From a virus: a DNA stretch of 25,613 nt. The stretch spans positions 1 to 25,613 of IMG/VR virus record IMGVR_UViG_3300007735_000534; one strand, written 5' to 3'. Numbering within the stretch: position 1 is the stretch's first letter; every line of letters starts with the position of its first letter. Shown here one piece after another: positions 8,364 through 15,946 of this stretch. Both the position numbers and the translations under genes were made by a program. A model generated the notes under the pieces. The model saw only the letters and a list, made by a program, of their open reading frames with translations, had not been told where the DNA came from and made no database searches.

Positions 8364-8628
8364 AAAACACCGTGACTTTGGCGTTAGTCAGTGTGGCGTA
8401 AGCACTTGTCTTACACCAAACGCCATTGGCAGGAATGAGTACAGCAAAGGTTTCACCATTAGCAACCGTGTTAATGATGAACTTGCTTGTGCCGCTCGAT
8501 CCGCCGTCTTTAATCTCAACACTGCCAGTGGATGTACCCGGTTCAACAACCAACCCGCGGACACGAGTTGGTGTAGCCGAGACAGCGCCAGACGCAGCAA
8601 GAGACTTGCCTAGGACGTCTGTGTCCAT
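8356..8628 (-). CDS. Small beta-rich structural-type protein, 90 aa
   Basis: Ser, Thr, Gly and Val-rich with alternating polar and hydrophobic residues (ATPTRVRGLVVEPGTSTGSV ... AVLIPANGVWCKTSAYATL), typical of small head or tail decoration-like phage proteins. There is no specific family I can name. AGGAG lies six bases before the ATG. It sits between another beta-rich protein and the DUF6321-like gene. Open frames on the other strand and in another frame are shadows of this one. Confidence 0.7.
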   Translation of the reverse strand: MDTDVLGKSLAASGAVSATPTRVRGLVVEPGTSTGSVEIKDGGSSGTSKFIINTVANGETFAVLIPANGVWCKTSAYATLTNAKVTVFYG

Positions 8629-8640
8629 GTGACGCTCCTA

Positions 8641-9180
8641 TTAGGAATCAGCAAAGGGTGTCGCGACAGTTCCTGAGCCAAGTGCAATACCGTTGACCAT
8701 GTACTTGTTGGCTGCGATCGCAACGATCTGGACCCATGATCCAGCAACGCCACCGGTTGTCGTACCGTTGAAGTTGATGAAGTCATTGGAAGCACCGGCC
8801 GTGTAAGCCACAAGCGCATTGGAAGAGTCAGTATCAACACCAAGGATCGTACCGACAAACTTGTCAGTGCCATCCGTACCAATCTTCAGTAAAGATGTAG
8901 CAATCGTGGTTGGAACCCAGATCGTATAAACAACGCCTTCGTTGTTGGCCGTATTGGGATCATTGCCAGGGCCAGACGAGGATACGTTAGCTGAAGTATT
9001 GATTGCAGGAAGCGTCAGAACCACGTTAGCAGCAAGTGTGCCGCCAACAGAAATAATCCGGCCAGCATGGGCCACGGGATTTAGTGTGGTACTGGAAGTG
9101 ATCTCAACGATCGTGGATGGGCCCTGCTGATAAATGCCGCCCAGGGATCGGACTGGACCGTCAAAGGTAGAAATAGCCAT
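8641..9180 (-). CDS. Beta-rich virion structural-type protein, 179 aa
   Basis: Begins MAISTFDGPVRSLGGIYQQG and continues with Thr/Ala/Gly/Val-rich beta-type sequence. The opening and the even spread of hydrophobic residues resemble phage head-decoration or capsid-accessory proteins that follow the major capsid gene, but I cannot name a family. GGAG sits five bases before the ATG. It is the first gene after the HNH insertion and may have its own leader (inverted repeat at 9207-9245). Absence of Cys and charged clusters fits a particle component. Confidence 0.7.
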   Translation of the reverse strand: MAISTFDGPVRSLGGIYQQGPSTIVEITSSTTLNPVAHAGRIISVGGTLAANVVLTLPAINTSANVSSSGPGNDPNTANNEGVVYTIWVPTTIATSLLKIGTDGTDKFVGTILGVDTDSSNALVAYTAGASNDFINFNGTTTGGVAGSWVQIVAIAANKYMVNGIALGSGTVATPFADS

Positions 9181-9206
9181 GTTAACTCCGCGTAGTAGCG
9201 CATCCC

Positions 9207-9245
9207 CATACCGTCTCTACTAAGTCTGCTAGGCCAGTCGGTATG
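9207..9245 (-). repeat. Inverted repeat in the leader of the 179-aa structural gene
   Basis: Arms CATACCG (9207-9213) and CGGTATG (9239-9245) are perfect complements around a 25-base loop. No T-run follows on the minus strand, so a terminator is unlikely. It lies in the 91-base gap between the HNH gene and the next gene and may be a structured mRNA leader or a protein site. Partial TAGTAG/CTACTA complements nearby could extend the fold. Confidence 0.4.
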
Positions 9246-9265
9246 AGTTAAATCCTAGTAGGGTG

Positions 9266-9294
9266 GTTGTATCAGTTATTAGGGTGGGAGTCAA
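9266..9294 (-). promoter_or_regulatory. Candidate sigma70-like promoter for the 179-aa structural gene
   Basis: On the minus strand TTGACT (9289-9294) and TACAAC (9266-9271) are separated by 17 bases. Five and four of six bases match consensus. It would start RNA near 9259, giving a leader that contains the inverted repeat at 9207-9245. The -35 box overlaps the end of the HNH gene. Weak evidence by itself. Confidence 0.3.
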
Positions 9295-9874
9295 TCAGCT
9301 TATTGTATTTCAGCAGGTTGTCTTTTTGCGTCAAAACTTGGAGATTCCATGGTACGTGCAACCCACAGACCGTCTCGCCATGCAAAGGAATAATATGGTC
9401 AACAGCGTGCCTCTCGCTAGTTGCTCTGCTCAGTTCAATAGCCAAGCGATACTTAAGCCTGATTTCCATTTTCTGCGCGTCTGTAAGCCACTTGGGTGTT
9501 GCATCCCTGAATCGACGACGCCTTAAACTGGTCATCTCTTTGTACATGTCAGGGTTATTAATCTTGTGGTTTTTCTTGTACCGGCGTTTGTCCTCATCCG
9601 TTCTTGCTTGCGCTCTAGCAATTACGTTTTCCTTGTTTGCCTCGTAGTACTTGCGCTTGGCCTTCTGTCCGGCTTCTGATTTGTTGTACTCGCGGAAGTA
9701 ATCTGCTCTAGTGGTATTGGCTTTTTCCCATTCAACTTTCAAACATTCAACACACGAGCCTTTTGTTTTTCGGGGGGCTATGTGTCCGTGCTTGCAGGGT
9801 TCGCCTGTGAAGTAATACTTGGCTCCTAAGTCTTGAGCTTCTTTGCGGGTTTTGGGTAGGTTTGAAGTGTCCAT
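9272..9874 (-). CDS. HNH endonuclease (homing-endonuclease-like), 200 aa
   Basis: The C-terminal HNH core reads HAVDHIIPLHGETVCG (about residues 157-172) followed by HVPWNLQVLTQKDNLLKYNK, giving the DH pair, the Asn and the later His/Lys expected in a beta-beta-alpha-metal nuclease. The N-terminus carries a zinc-finger-like CKHGH ... CVEC (about 23-42) and a basic helical linker, as in free-standing phage HNH proteins. It sits between the major capsid gene and another structural gene, a usual place for a mobile intronless homing gene. Start: ATG at 9874 with AGGAG six bases upstream. That site lies in a hairpin (9881-9901), and a separate promoter precedes it. Target and activity are unknown. 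Confidence 0.9.
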   Translation of the reverse strand: MDTSNLPKTRKEAQDLGAKYYFTGEPCKHGHIAPRKTKGSCVECLKVEWEKANTTRADYFREYNKSEAGQKAKRKYYEANKENVIARAQARTDEDKRRYKKNHKINNPDMYKEMTSLRRRRFRDATPKWLTDAQKMEIRLKYRLAIELSRATSERHAVDHIIPLHGETVCGLHVPWNLQVLTQKDNLLKYNKLIDSHPNN

Positions 9875-9880
9875 TTCTTT

Positions 9881-9901
9881 CTCCTGTGTTATGACACGGA
9901 G
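9881..9901 (-). promoter_or_regulatory. RNA hairpin covering the HNH ribosome binding site
   Basis: On the minus strand CTCCGTGT (9894-9901) can pair with ACACAGGAG (9881-9889) around the loop CATA, giving eight pairs with one bulged A. The 3' arm contains the GGAG ribosome binding site of the HNH gene. The predicted start of transcription from the promoter at 9903-9911 lies inside the 5' arm, so only read-through RNA would carry the whole hairpin. Confidence 0.6.
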
Positions 9902-9902
9902 A

Positions 9903-9911
9903 ATTATAGCA
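9903..9911 (-). promoter_or_regulatory. Extended -10 promoter for the HNH gene
   Basis: The minus strand reads TGCTATAAT, a perfect TGn-TATAAT extended -10 element. No good -35 is visible at 17 bases (TTTTCC), which is tolerated in extended -10 promoters. Expected start near 9896-9897. It lies just downstream of the terminator at 9921-9949, so it restarts transcription for the HNH gene and possibly the genes beyond. Confidence 0.6.
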
Positions 9912-9920
9912 CAGATCCTA

Positions 9921-9949
9921 CAAAAGGAAAACCCCGCCGGAGCGGGGTT
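9921..9949 (-). terminator. Intrinsic terminator after the major capsid gene
   Basis: Stem AACCCCGC with GCGGGGTT (9930-9937 and 9942-9949), four-base loop, followed on the minus strand by TTTTCCTTTT. It ends transcripts coming from the capsid gene 50 bases upstream. Confidence 0.85.
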
Positions 9950-9970
9950 CCTGATACAAAGCTAGTAAGG

Positions 9971-9990
9971 TGATTTCTTGTTAGAAATCA
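9971..9990 (-). repeat. Perfect 8-bp hairpin just after the capsid stop codon
   Basis: TGATTTCT (9971-9978) and AGAAATCA (9983-9990) pair around a four-base loop. It lies ten bases past the capsid stop and 21 bases before the strong terminator. It may protect the 3' end of the capsid mRNA or act as a first weak stop. Confidence 0.6.
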
Positions 9991-9999
9991 AGCACTTAC

Positions 10000-10908
10000 T
10001 TAGGCGCCTTGCGAACCAAAGATACCGAGGGGGTCGCTCACTCCAAACGAGTAGCGCTCTCTTGCCTTGTAACGCACGTTCCCCGTGTCGAAATCGCCGT
10101 CCATTCCAGTACTCATCGGTGTCCGCACGAAGTGCTTCAATCCGTTGGGTACATCGGTGGTGAGGAACCAGCCGTTCGTGTCGGTCAAGAAGTGGTTGAT
10201 CGTATAGCCTTCTGGGATCGAACCGTTGTTCTTGATGGCGTTGATGTCGTTGTTGTTGGTGCCGACACGGAGTTCGGTTTCCAACAGACGCGTTGCCACG
10301 AACTGGAGGTTAGGAGGAACGATGAGCTTGCGTGGGCGAGCTGCGATCAACAGATCACGTTCGTCGGTCCAAGCTGCGATTTGAATGACTGCGTTTTCCA
10401 ACGAAGTCTCATTCAAGTCTGCCTGGGTCGCGGGCGTGTTGCTGTTAGTGCCACCCGATACAAGAGGATGTGATGTAGAGAACAGAGGCTGGCCGTCACC
10501 ATAAGTAACGCTTGATGCCCATCCGTTGTTCAATACGGCTGCTGCTTTCACCTGCTTGGTGTATGCCATGGCGCGTGCGAGTGCCTTGGTATAACGTGAG
10601 CTGAGCGAGTCGTACAGGTTGTCTTCGATTGCCTCTTCGGTAATCGAGAAACCCATAGCGATCGTCTCATGGGTGTAGCGAGCTGTCCAAGCTTCCTGCG
10701 CGTTGTCATAACGAATCGCAGCGCCTTCGTTCTTGACCGGTGCGGCCGAGAATCCAGACAGCTTGGTTTCCTCTTCAAATGAACGCTCAGAGGTCTCGGT
10801 TTCATAGATCTCTTTGTGTTCTTCGCCATAGCGAGCGTACTCAAGACCGAACAGTGCGTTCAGGCCGGGGAGCAGCTCTTTCAGTAGTTGTGCGCGTGAA
10901 ATAGCCAT
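10000..10908 (-). CDS. Major capsid protein, Mu gpT-like HK97 fold, 302 aa
   Basis: Starts MAISRAQLLKELLPGLNALF and shows the pattern of Mu-like major head subunits: an acidic E-loop-like region (YETETSERSFEEETKLSG), then FSITEEAIEDNLYDSLSSRY, KQVKAAAVLNNGW, PLFSTSHPLVSGG and LIAARPRKLIVPPNL. About 300 residues is the usual length for this family. It forms the icosahedral shell around the scaffold. Placed after scaffold and decoration-like genes, and followed by tandem hairpins and a terminator, which fits a highly expressed gene. GGGG lies a few bases before the ATG. No delta domain of the lambda/HK97 type is apparent, consistent with the separate scaffold gene. Confidence 0.88.
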   Translation of the reverse strand: MAISRAQLLKELLPGLNALFGLEYARYGEEHKEIYETETSERSFEEETKLSGFSAAPVKNEGAAIRYDNAQEAWTARYTHETIAMGFSITEEAIEDNLYDSLSSRYTKALARAMAYTKQVKAAAVLNNGWASSVTYGDGQPLFSTSHPLVSGGTNSNTPATQADLNETSLENAVIQIAAWTDERDLLIAARPRKLIVPPNLQFVATRLLETELRVGTNNNDINAIKNNGSIPEGYTINHFLTDTNGWFLTTDVPNGLKHFVRTPMSTGMDGDFDTGNVRYKARERYSFGVSDPLGIFGSQGA

Positions 10909-10920
10909 TTAAGTTTCCCC

Positions 10921-11589
10921 TTACAGTCCGACTGGGTTGTTGTACGCATGACCGCCCGTAACCACGCCCGTCGCCTGCACTACATAAGCTGCATTGAACT
11001 TAACGATGATTTCTGGGTAGTAAATCGTACTGCTATATGTGAATGCCGTATCGGGCACCACATCAATGATTCGCAACGGCAATGTTTGTGTCGTTGCACC
11101 GGTTGCAATATCTACTGCGTAACGGCTGTCCTTGGTCGTGGTATTCAAGGTGTTTGCAACCATAGCCACGTTCAGACCGATGTCTGTGTATTGGAAACCA
11201 GACGTGGTCGAAACTACCGTGGTTCCACTAACGCCACAAACCTGGAACAGCTGATCTGGATCTTCACAGACATAAGCAACGATATAAGTGTTGCTTGCTA
11301 CTGCGGTTCCAGAAATCCATGCTTGCGAGAACGTGGGTTGACCAGTTACAGCAGAAACAAACGTACATCCCATGAACACACCAGCAAAGCCAGTGACAGG
11401 GGCGGCCGTCGTCTCGGTACAAACAACAATGCAACCATTGTTGTCAAACTTCACAGGGTCACCAAAACCAATGCTCGATGCGCTGGAGTTTACGATCCGA
11501 CGCTGACGAGTGGCTCCGGCAAACACCTGACCGCCGATCAAGTTGATCGGACGCAGGCCATATGGGCCTGAAATCGTCGGGTAAGCCAT
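10921..11589 (-). CDS. Capsid decoration-like structural protein, 222 aa
   Basis: Begins MAYPTISGPYGLRPINLIGG, then AGATRQRRIVNSSA and FGDPVKF. This opening recurs in many phage proteins coded next to the major capsid gene, usually listed as structural or head-decoration proteins. The rest is beta-rich (Thr, Val, Gly, Tyr) with few charges and four Cys residues. It ends 12 bases before the capsid gene, with GGAG eight bases ahead of its own start. A surface role on the head is inferred from position and composition. Confidence 0.7.
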   Translation of the reverse strand: MAYPTISGPYGLRPINLIGGQVFAGATRQRRIVNSSASSIGFGDPVKFDNNGCIVVCTETTAAPVTGFAGVFMGCTFVSAVTGQPTFSQAWISGTAVASNTYIVAYVCEDPDQLFQVCGVSGTTVVSTTSGFQYTDIGLNVAMVANTLNTTTKDSRYAVDIATGATTQTLPLRIIDVVPDTAFTYSSTIYYPEIIVKFNAAYVVQATGVVTGGHAYNNPVGL

Positions 11590-11609
11590 TTGAGTTACTC
11601 CAAATGAGG

Positions 11610-12050
11610 TTATCTTTTACCGAATTGGACCTCGGTGCGTCTGTCATTAAACAGTGGCATCCGTGGGTCGTTTTCGCGCATAAAGTTGCTGTCCACACTC
11701 TTCATCCAATCATTGGCTTGCTTCAGGTAATGGGTATTACGCTGATCCACCATCTCAACGGGAGCGCGGCACAACATTAATCCACCAATCTCAATATTGC
11801 CGGTTTGAGGTCCGGTTGCGAGCAGGGCTCGGGTTACCTCGGGATAGTCTTCCCACTTGCATGGTTCGAATCCATCCTGATGACGGCTGGCTACATTCCT
11901 TGCGTCGGACTGCCCCAGTACTGCGGTGCGCACCCAACGATGTCTCCAACCATCCCGCGGGAGAGGATCGGGCAATGAGCTGGGCGGCTTCCATTGCTTC
12001 GGACGTTCCGTGGTTTCACGGGTCTGTGCTTCTCTGGATTCGCGGCTCAT
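11610..12050 (-). CDS. Conserved-type virion protein upstream of the capsid genes, 146 aa
   Basis: The first 30 residues are Arg/Pro/Glu-rich. Then comes DGWRHRWVRTAVLGQSDARN, a segment with GFEPCKWEDYPEV and a short hydrophobic element (TGNIEIGGLMLCRAPVEMVD). Similar W(V/I)R ... GW/FEP ... DYPE patterns occur in small proteins between scaffold and capsid genes of other phages, with no assigned function. It starts ATGA-overlapped with the scaffold stop and has AAGGA before the ATG. Likely an assembly or minor virion protein. Confidence 0.65.
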   Translation of the reverse strand: MSRESREAQTRETTERPKQWKPPSSLPDPLPRDGWRHRWVRTAVLGQSDARNVASRHQDGFEPCKWEDYPEVTRALLATGPQTGNIEIGGLMLCRAPVEMVDQRNTHYLKQANDWMKSVDSNFMRENDPRMPLFNDRRTEVQFGKR

Positions 12051-12982
12051 AACTTTCCTTCCATGCGTAGTTTTGCCAATTCCATGGCGTATTTTTCAAG
12101 CGGAACTCCAAGCCTCTTGGCCGTATTGGCTTCCGAGGTTGTCAGCTTCAGTTTTTTAGGTGGCGAGCTGCGCGTTGCCGGGGCAACCACCGAAGCAGGA
12201 GGCTTTGCTTTTTCCTCTGGTGGCTCCCGATCACCAAAGTACTCAGGGAATTTCTCCCTTACGCGAGAATTGATCTTCTCGTAATACTCATCCGTCAATG
12301 CGTAATGTTCACCATTTTCCCGAGTAAGCTTTTTATGCAGGCCCATGGCAAAAAACGTCATCTCATCATCTACCCCAGGCTCGCCTGATTGACCAAACCA
12401 CTTATTATTGGCCTTCCAGGTTTCTGCTTTGCGGTCCTGATAAGTATTCTGCTGAACATTATAAGCAGGGTTTTGTTGCTGTGGCAACTCAGGTGCTGGT
12501 TCAGGCGCAGCAGGTTTGAAGTTTTTAACCCGATCAGCCTTCAACATCGCCACATTTAATGCTTTCTGGGCCGCCAATATCCTGTCAGATTCTTGGCTAT
12601 CCAGTGCTTCTTTATAACTACGCTCTGCCTCAGCTACTTCTTTATCTGTGGCAAATTGCATCGTCTTTATTAACGTGCTTTCACCCGTAGTTAGTTTCTC
12701 TTTCAGCTTTGCATTCTCTTCAGCAATCTGTTTTGCATAGGCAATAGCTGCCTCACGCTCACGCTGCGCCTCTTCCTTGGCCCTGCGCTCATCGTGATAC
12801 CCATGCTTCAAATGCTGAATGCGTTTCTTTACATTATCTGAATACTGTTTGATTTCATCATCAGGTATCTCAGATGGATCACCCTTTAATGGCGTCGCAT
12901 TCCTATCCGCCTCGGGGCGATCGTCAACAATCTCGATCTCTGTCTCACCCTCGACTTCAAATTCAATCTTCTCTTCACTCAT
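12047..12982 (-). CDS. Scaffolding protein, about 311 aa
   Basis: Composition and placement are those of a phage scaffold: acidic N-terminus (EFEVEGETEIEIVDDRPEAD), a long highly charged coiled-coil region (RIQHLKHGYHDERRAKEEAQ onward to about residue 135), a Pro/Gln/Ala-rich linker, and a basic C-terminal helix (TANTAKR and VPLEKYAMELAKLRMEG) likely to bind the capsid protein. It lies between portal and capsid genes. I chose the ATG at 12982, preceded by AAGGGGA and ten bases after the preceding stop. An ATG at 13030 would add 16 residues but lies inside the GroES-like gene. No protease motif is visible, so it is probably a scaffold alone. Confidence 0.75.
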   Translation of the reverse strand: MSEEKIEFEVEGETEIEIVDDRPEADRNATPLKGDPSEIPDDEIKQYSDNVKKRIQHLKHGYHDERRAKEEAQREREAAIAYAKQIAEENAKLKEKLTTGESTLIKTMQFATDKEVAEAERSYKEALDSQESDRILAAQKALNVAMLKADRVKNFKPAAPEPAPELPQQQNPAYNVQQNTYQDRKAETWKANNKWFGQSGEPGVDDEMTFFAMGLHKKLTRENGEHYALTDEYYEKINSRVREKFPEYFGDREPPEEKAKPPASVVAPATRSSPPKKLKLTTSEANTAKRLGVPLEKYAMELAKLRMEGKL

Positions 12983-12992
12983 AACTTCCCCT

Positions 12993-13358
12993 TTATGCGC
13001 GGCTATAGCCACGAGGATCTTGGACCACACCCTCTATGGTGTCGTCGTTGATCAAACGAAACTCCCGTCCGTGAATCTTGAACCGGGTTCCTGAATAAGC
13101 ACGCACCAAAACAAAATCGCCTTCCTTGCACCATGGTCCCGTTGGGAACTTTGCCGCATCCTTATAGCAATCCGGTCCCATCTTCAGTACAAACAAAACA
13201 ACCGTGCTGAACTCTTCAATTTTTGCAAGCGAATCAGGCTTGAATAAACCATTGGCAAACTTATCCTCTACCTCTGGTAAGGCGCATAACATCCGATAAC
13301 CCGTGGGCTCTGGGAGTTGCGTTGCTTCCTGCTGAGAATCCTCAGTAATATCACTCAT
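12993..13358 (-). CDS. GroES-like co-chaperonin, 121 aa
   Basis: The core resembles the GroES beta-barrel: GYRMLCALPEVED opens it, a mobile-loop-like NGLFKPDSLAKIEE follows, then VVLFVLKMGPDCY, GDFVLVRAYSGTRF and REFRLINDDTIEGVV, matching the GroES order of loop, G-P turn and G-D-x-V-L ... D-D-I-x-x-V. It would cap host GroEL for folding of phage proteins, as T4 gp31 does for its capsid protein. It lies between portal and scaffold, consistent with a capsid-folding role. The N-terminal 18 residues are Gln/Glu-rich and extra. Start has AAGGA five bases ahead and overlaps the upstream gene by eight bases. Similarity is distant, so the assignment is probable rather than certain. Confidence 0.72.
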   Translation of the reverse strand: MSDITEDSQQEATQLPEPTGYRMLCALPEVEDKFANGLFKPDSLAKIEEFSTVVLFVLKMGPDCYKDAAKFPTGPWCKEGDFVLVRAYSGTRFKIHGREFRLINDDTIEGVVQDPRGYSRA

Positions 13359-13539
13359 CGTATTCCTTCATTCGATTGGCAAGGTCTTCGTTGATGCGCC
13401 TTGCGACCAAAAGACCTTGAATCTGGCCGCAGACGAATTTGTACTCCTCAAAACTCTTCATGCTCCCTTGCGAGAGTTGTCCTTCTAAATACCTAATCTG
13501 CTTATCAATCTCTAGCTCTACCGCTTCGGCGTAATTCAT
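13351..13539 (-). CDS. Small helical protein between portal and GroES-like genes, 62 aa
   Basis: All-helical, acidic at both ends (NYAEAVELEIDKQIRYLEGQ, then GQIQGLLVARRINEDLANRM). No known domain. ATGA overlap with the portal stop and AAGGA about seven bases upstream show tight coupling. Proteins of similar size occur at this position in related phage gene orders, perhaps as assembly helpers. Confidence 0.7.
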   Translation of the reverse strand: MNYAEAVELEIDKQIRYLEGQLSQGSMKSFEEYKFVCGQIQGLLVARRINEDLANRMKEYDE

Positions 13540-15938
13540 TTACCCATCCTTGCTAGTGACTGATCACGCTGAATGTCTGCCGCCTTATCAATCATCTTGG
13601 CCGCTATATTCTGCTCAGCTATCTGGTTCAAGCTTTGAATGCGTTGCTGCTCAAGCATCACTTTGTCCTGTTGAGCCTGTGCTTTCAACATAATGTCAGC
13701 CTGATCCTTGGCGGCCTCACGCTGCTCCTTCTGCTGCTTAAGCGCCAACTCTGCCTGTTGCATCTGGATCAAAGGATCTTGAGCCTGCTGTTGAGCCTGC
13801 TGTTGCTGGGCCTCTGCCATGTGCTGCTGTAGTAACTGCTGAGCACCACGCGCTGCCAGCCTTGAGATTTCAACCTCAAAGTCTTCAGGCAAAGGCTGAT
13901 CTGGAGGTGGCAACGGCACACCAAGCTGCTGCTCAATCTGCTTGCGGTACAAGAACGCCATATGCTCATTGATGTGGGCCATGGCCGCGGCCATCATTAC
14001 GCCACCTTGGGGATTCTGCTGCACCTGCTGTCTCAGCATGGGATCTTGGATAGCCGCCGTATGGACCGCCAAGTGAGCCTCATGATCTTGGTAGATGAAG
14101 GCTTTCACTGGCTGCATCGTCAGTATGGCCATGTTCTCCGATACCGGATCACGAGGCTGTTCTGCCTTAGCTGCTGGGATCAGCTTATCAATGTTCTTGA
14201 TACCCAAGACTTCCAACATGCGCTTATGTAACTCAGGCATGTCATAGATCTGTGGAGCCTGTGCTGCCAACTGTAGTACTGCTTGATACTGCGTAACCCG
14301 CTGTGCAAGGGTCGTTGCATTAGGATCAGAGACTGGTATGACATCAACCAAGTCATAGTCAGCTTGTTTGACCAGCCTTCCACCGGGCGCATCTACGTCG
14401 TAGCTATATTCCGTAGGTGCATAGTCTCTAATAATAGAAGCAAGAAGCTTGAACTCCTGACGCATGGAGTAGTGAAGCCTTGCCTGCACCGCAGACATAA
14501 CCTTGAGGGTTCTTTCCAATACGGCAAGCGTCGTACCAACCGGTGTATTCGCGGACAAGTCCGAAATCTGCATATCAGCCGTTGCTGCAAACCGGCGGCC
14601 TTCCTGAACTATCGTCTGTAGCAACTGGTAAAGAACCTGGCTTGGCTCTTTGTAAGGAAGCGGAAGGATGTTGTCCCTAATAGAACCTGATGGCACATCC
14701 ACATCCCTGAACTCACCCGGCGCAATCGGTGTGTCATCACCCTTGACTCGCAGGCCACGGGACTTCAATCCACCCGGCAGGTTCGATAACGTACCGGCAT
14801 CCACCAACTGACGGATCAAAGACGTCCCTGACTTGGCAAATGCACCTACCAAGTGGATCAATCCAAAACCATAGAACCCAAAGCCTGGGATGTACGGGTA
14901 ATGTACAAAGTGCATCCGCTTGAGCTTTAACGGATCCTCTTCATACCAGTTCCTACGGATAGCTAGGATCTTGTTCGTGCTTTCATCAATCGTCACCACA
15001 TAAGGTAGTGCAATTTCCGTAGGGCCGTTCTTATCAGTATCTTCAAAACCTGGAAGATCTAGCTCTACGTGCATCTCAAGAATGCGATACCTGTCATCCA
15101 TCGTGGCTGACATACCTTCTTCTTCAGCCTTGCGCTTCTCTACCTCACTTAATACCGTTGATGGCTCACCTAAATCCACATCTCTCCAGAACCCTGCGTG
15201 CTGAAGCTTCCTCACTTCATTCTGGGTCTTACGCATGATGTGCGTAATCCTTGGTGCCGACCTCAAATCGCTTGCACCAAATGGAACCACAATATCCTCT
15301 GCCGGAATGAACATCGATACCGGCCGGCCAAGCGAAGGATCGTAGTAGACCTTCTTAAATGCTGACCCCGCCAAAGCCAAAGACCAAAGCATCTTCTCGT
15401 GCTCAGGTCTGTACTCAGGCATCTCTTCCGTTAACCGGTAGTTCATGTCATCTTTGACACGCTCTGCCGCATCTTCCTTCTCTTTGGTCAACGCCCCAAC
15501 AATCTGAGTCTTCACCGGCCCCGAGGCAGGGAAAGTCTCCATGATGGATTCAGCTTGGAACCTAACTGCCGCTTCTGACAGTAGCGGATAAAACACACCG
15601 CACGCACCAGGCCATGGTTCTGTACGCTCTTCGTACTTCAAACCAAGAAGCTTCAGCCCATCAGCGTAGGTATCTACCCATTCCTTGCGGGATGACTTAT
15701 CTGTCTCGTAGTCTTGGATCAGATCACTAGCAATAGACGCCAGATCCCGGTCATCCATGTACTCAGCAAGGTTGGCATCAAAATCTTCTGGGCTTTCACG
15801 TTCAGCCTCAAAGATAATCTCTACGCCGTCTGCTGATATGGCTAACGAATCTGGGTTCTCAATCTCAATTTCCACTTCCGTGGGTTCTTCCATGGCGGCA
15901 TCAAGACCTAATGGCGCAGGATAAAGTGCAGGTTCCAT
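13536..15938 (-). CDS. Portal protein, 800 aa
   Basis: Recognised from the long central pattern: EPWPGACGVFYPLLSEAAVR, ASGPVKTQIVG, KMLWSLALAGSAFKKVYYDP, FIPAEDIVVPFGASDL, HFVHYPYIPGFGFYGFGLIH and NLPGGLKSRGLRVKGDD. Large portals of this kind are common in short-tailed phages. It forms the dodecameric ring through which terminase loads DNA. The first 50 residues are acidic. The last 110 or so (from about residue 690) are Gln/Ala-rich coiled coil, like the extended barrel of P22-type portals, which may reach into the head; that comparison is inference. AGGAG lies five bases before the ATG, nine bases after the terminase stop. Confidence 0.9.
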   Translation of the reverse strand: MEPALYPAPLGLDAAMEEPTEVEIEIENPDSLAISADGVEIIFEAERESPEDFDANLAEYMDDRDLASIASDLIQDYETDKSSRKEWVDTYADGLKLLGLKYEERTEPWPGACGVFYPLLSEAAVRFQAESIMETFPASGPVKTQIVGALTKEKEDAAERVKDDMNYRLTEEMPEYRPEHEKMLWSLALAGSAFKKVYYDPSLGRPVSMFIPAEDIVVPFGASDLRSAPRITHIMRKTQNEVRKLQHAGFWRDVDLGEPSTVLSEVEKRKAEEEGMSATMDDRYRILEMHVELDLPGFEDTDKNGPTEIALPYVVTIDESTNKILAIRRNWYEEDPLKLKRMHFVHYPYIPGFGFYGFGLIHLVGAFAKSGTSLIRQLVDAGTLSNLPGGLKSRGLRVKGDDTPIAPGEFRDVDVPSGSIRDNILPLPYKEPSQVLYQLLQTIVQEGRRFAATADMQISDLSANTPVGTTLAVLERTLKVMSAVQARLHYSMRQEFKLLASIIRDYAPTEYSYDVDAPGGRLVKQADYDLVDVIPVSDPNATTLAQRVTQYQAVLQLAAQAPQIYDMPELHKRMLEVLGIKNIDKLIPAAKAEQPRDPVSENMAILTMQPVKAFIYQDHEAHLAVHTAAIQDPMLRQQVQQNPQGGVMMAAAMAHINEHMAFLYRKQIEQQLGVPLPPPDQPLPEDFEVEISRLAARGAQQLLQQHMAEAQQQQAQQQAQDPLIQMQQAELALKQQKEQREAAKDQADIMLKAQAQQDKVMLEQQRIQSLNQIAEQNIAAKMIDKAADIQRDQSLARMGK

Positions 15939-15946
15939 CTTGGCTC

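Noticed and set aside
9181-9271. Possible tRNA or small RNA in the gap after the HNH gene
   Set aside because: No cloverleaf with acceptor, anticodon and T arms can be drawn; only one long-loop inverted repeat is present.
10009-10473. 154-codon rightward open frame opposite the capsid gene
   Set aside because: The capsid gene fully explains the stretch. The antisense frame has no ribosome binding site and no recognisable domain.
12983-13030. Earlier start of the scaffold gene at 13030
   Set aside because: It would overlap the GroES-like gene and lacks a binding site, while 12982 has AAGGGGA before an ATG and begins the acidic scaffold sequence.
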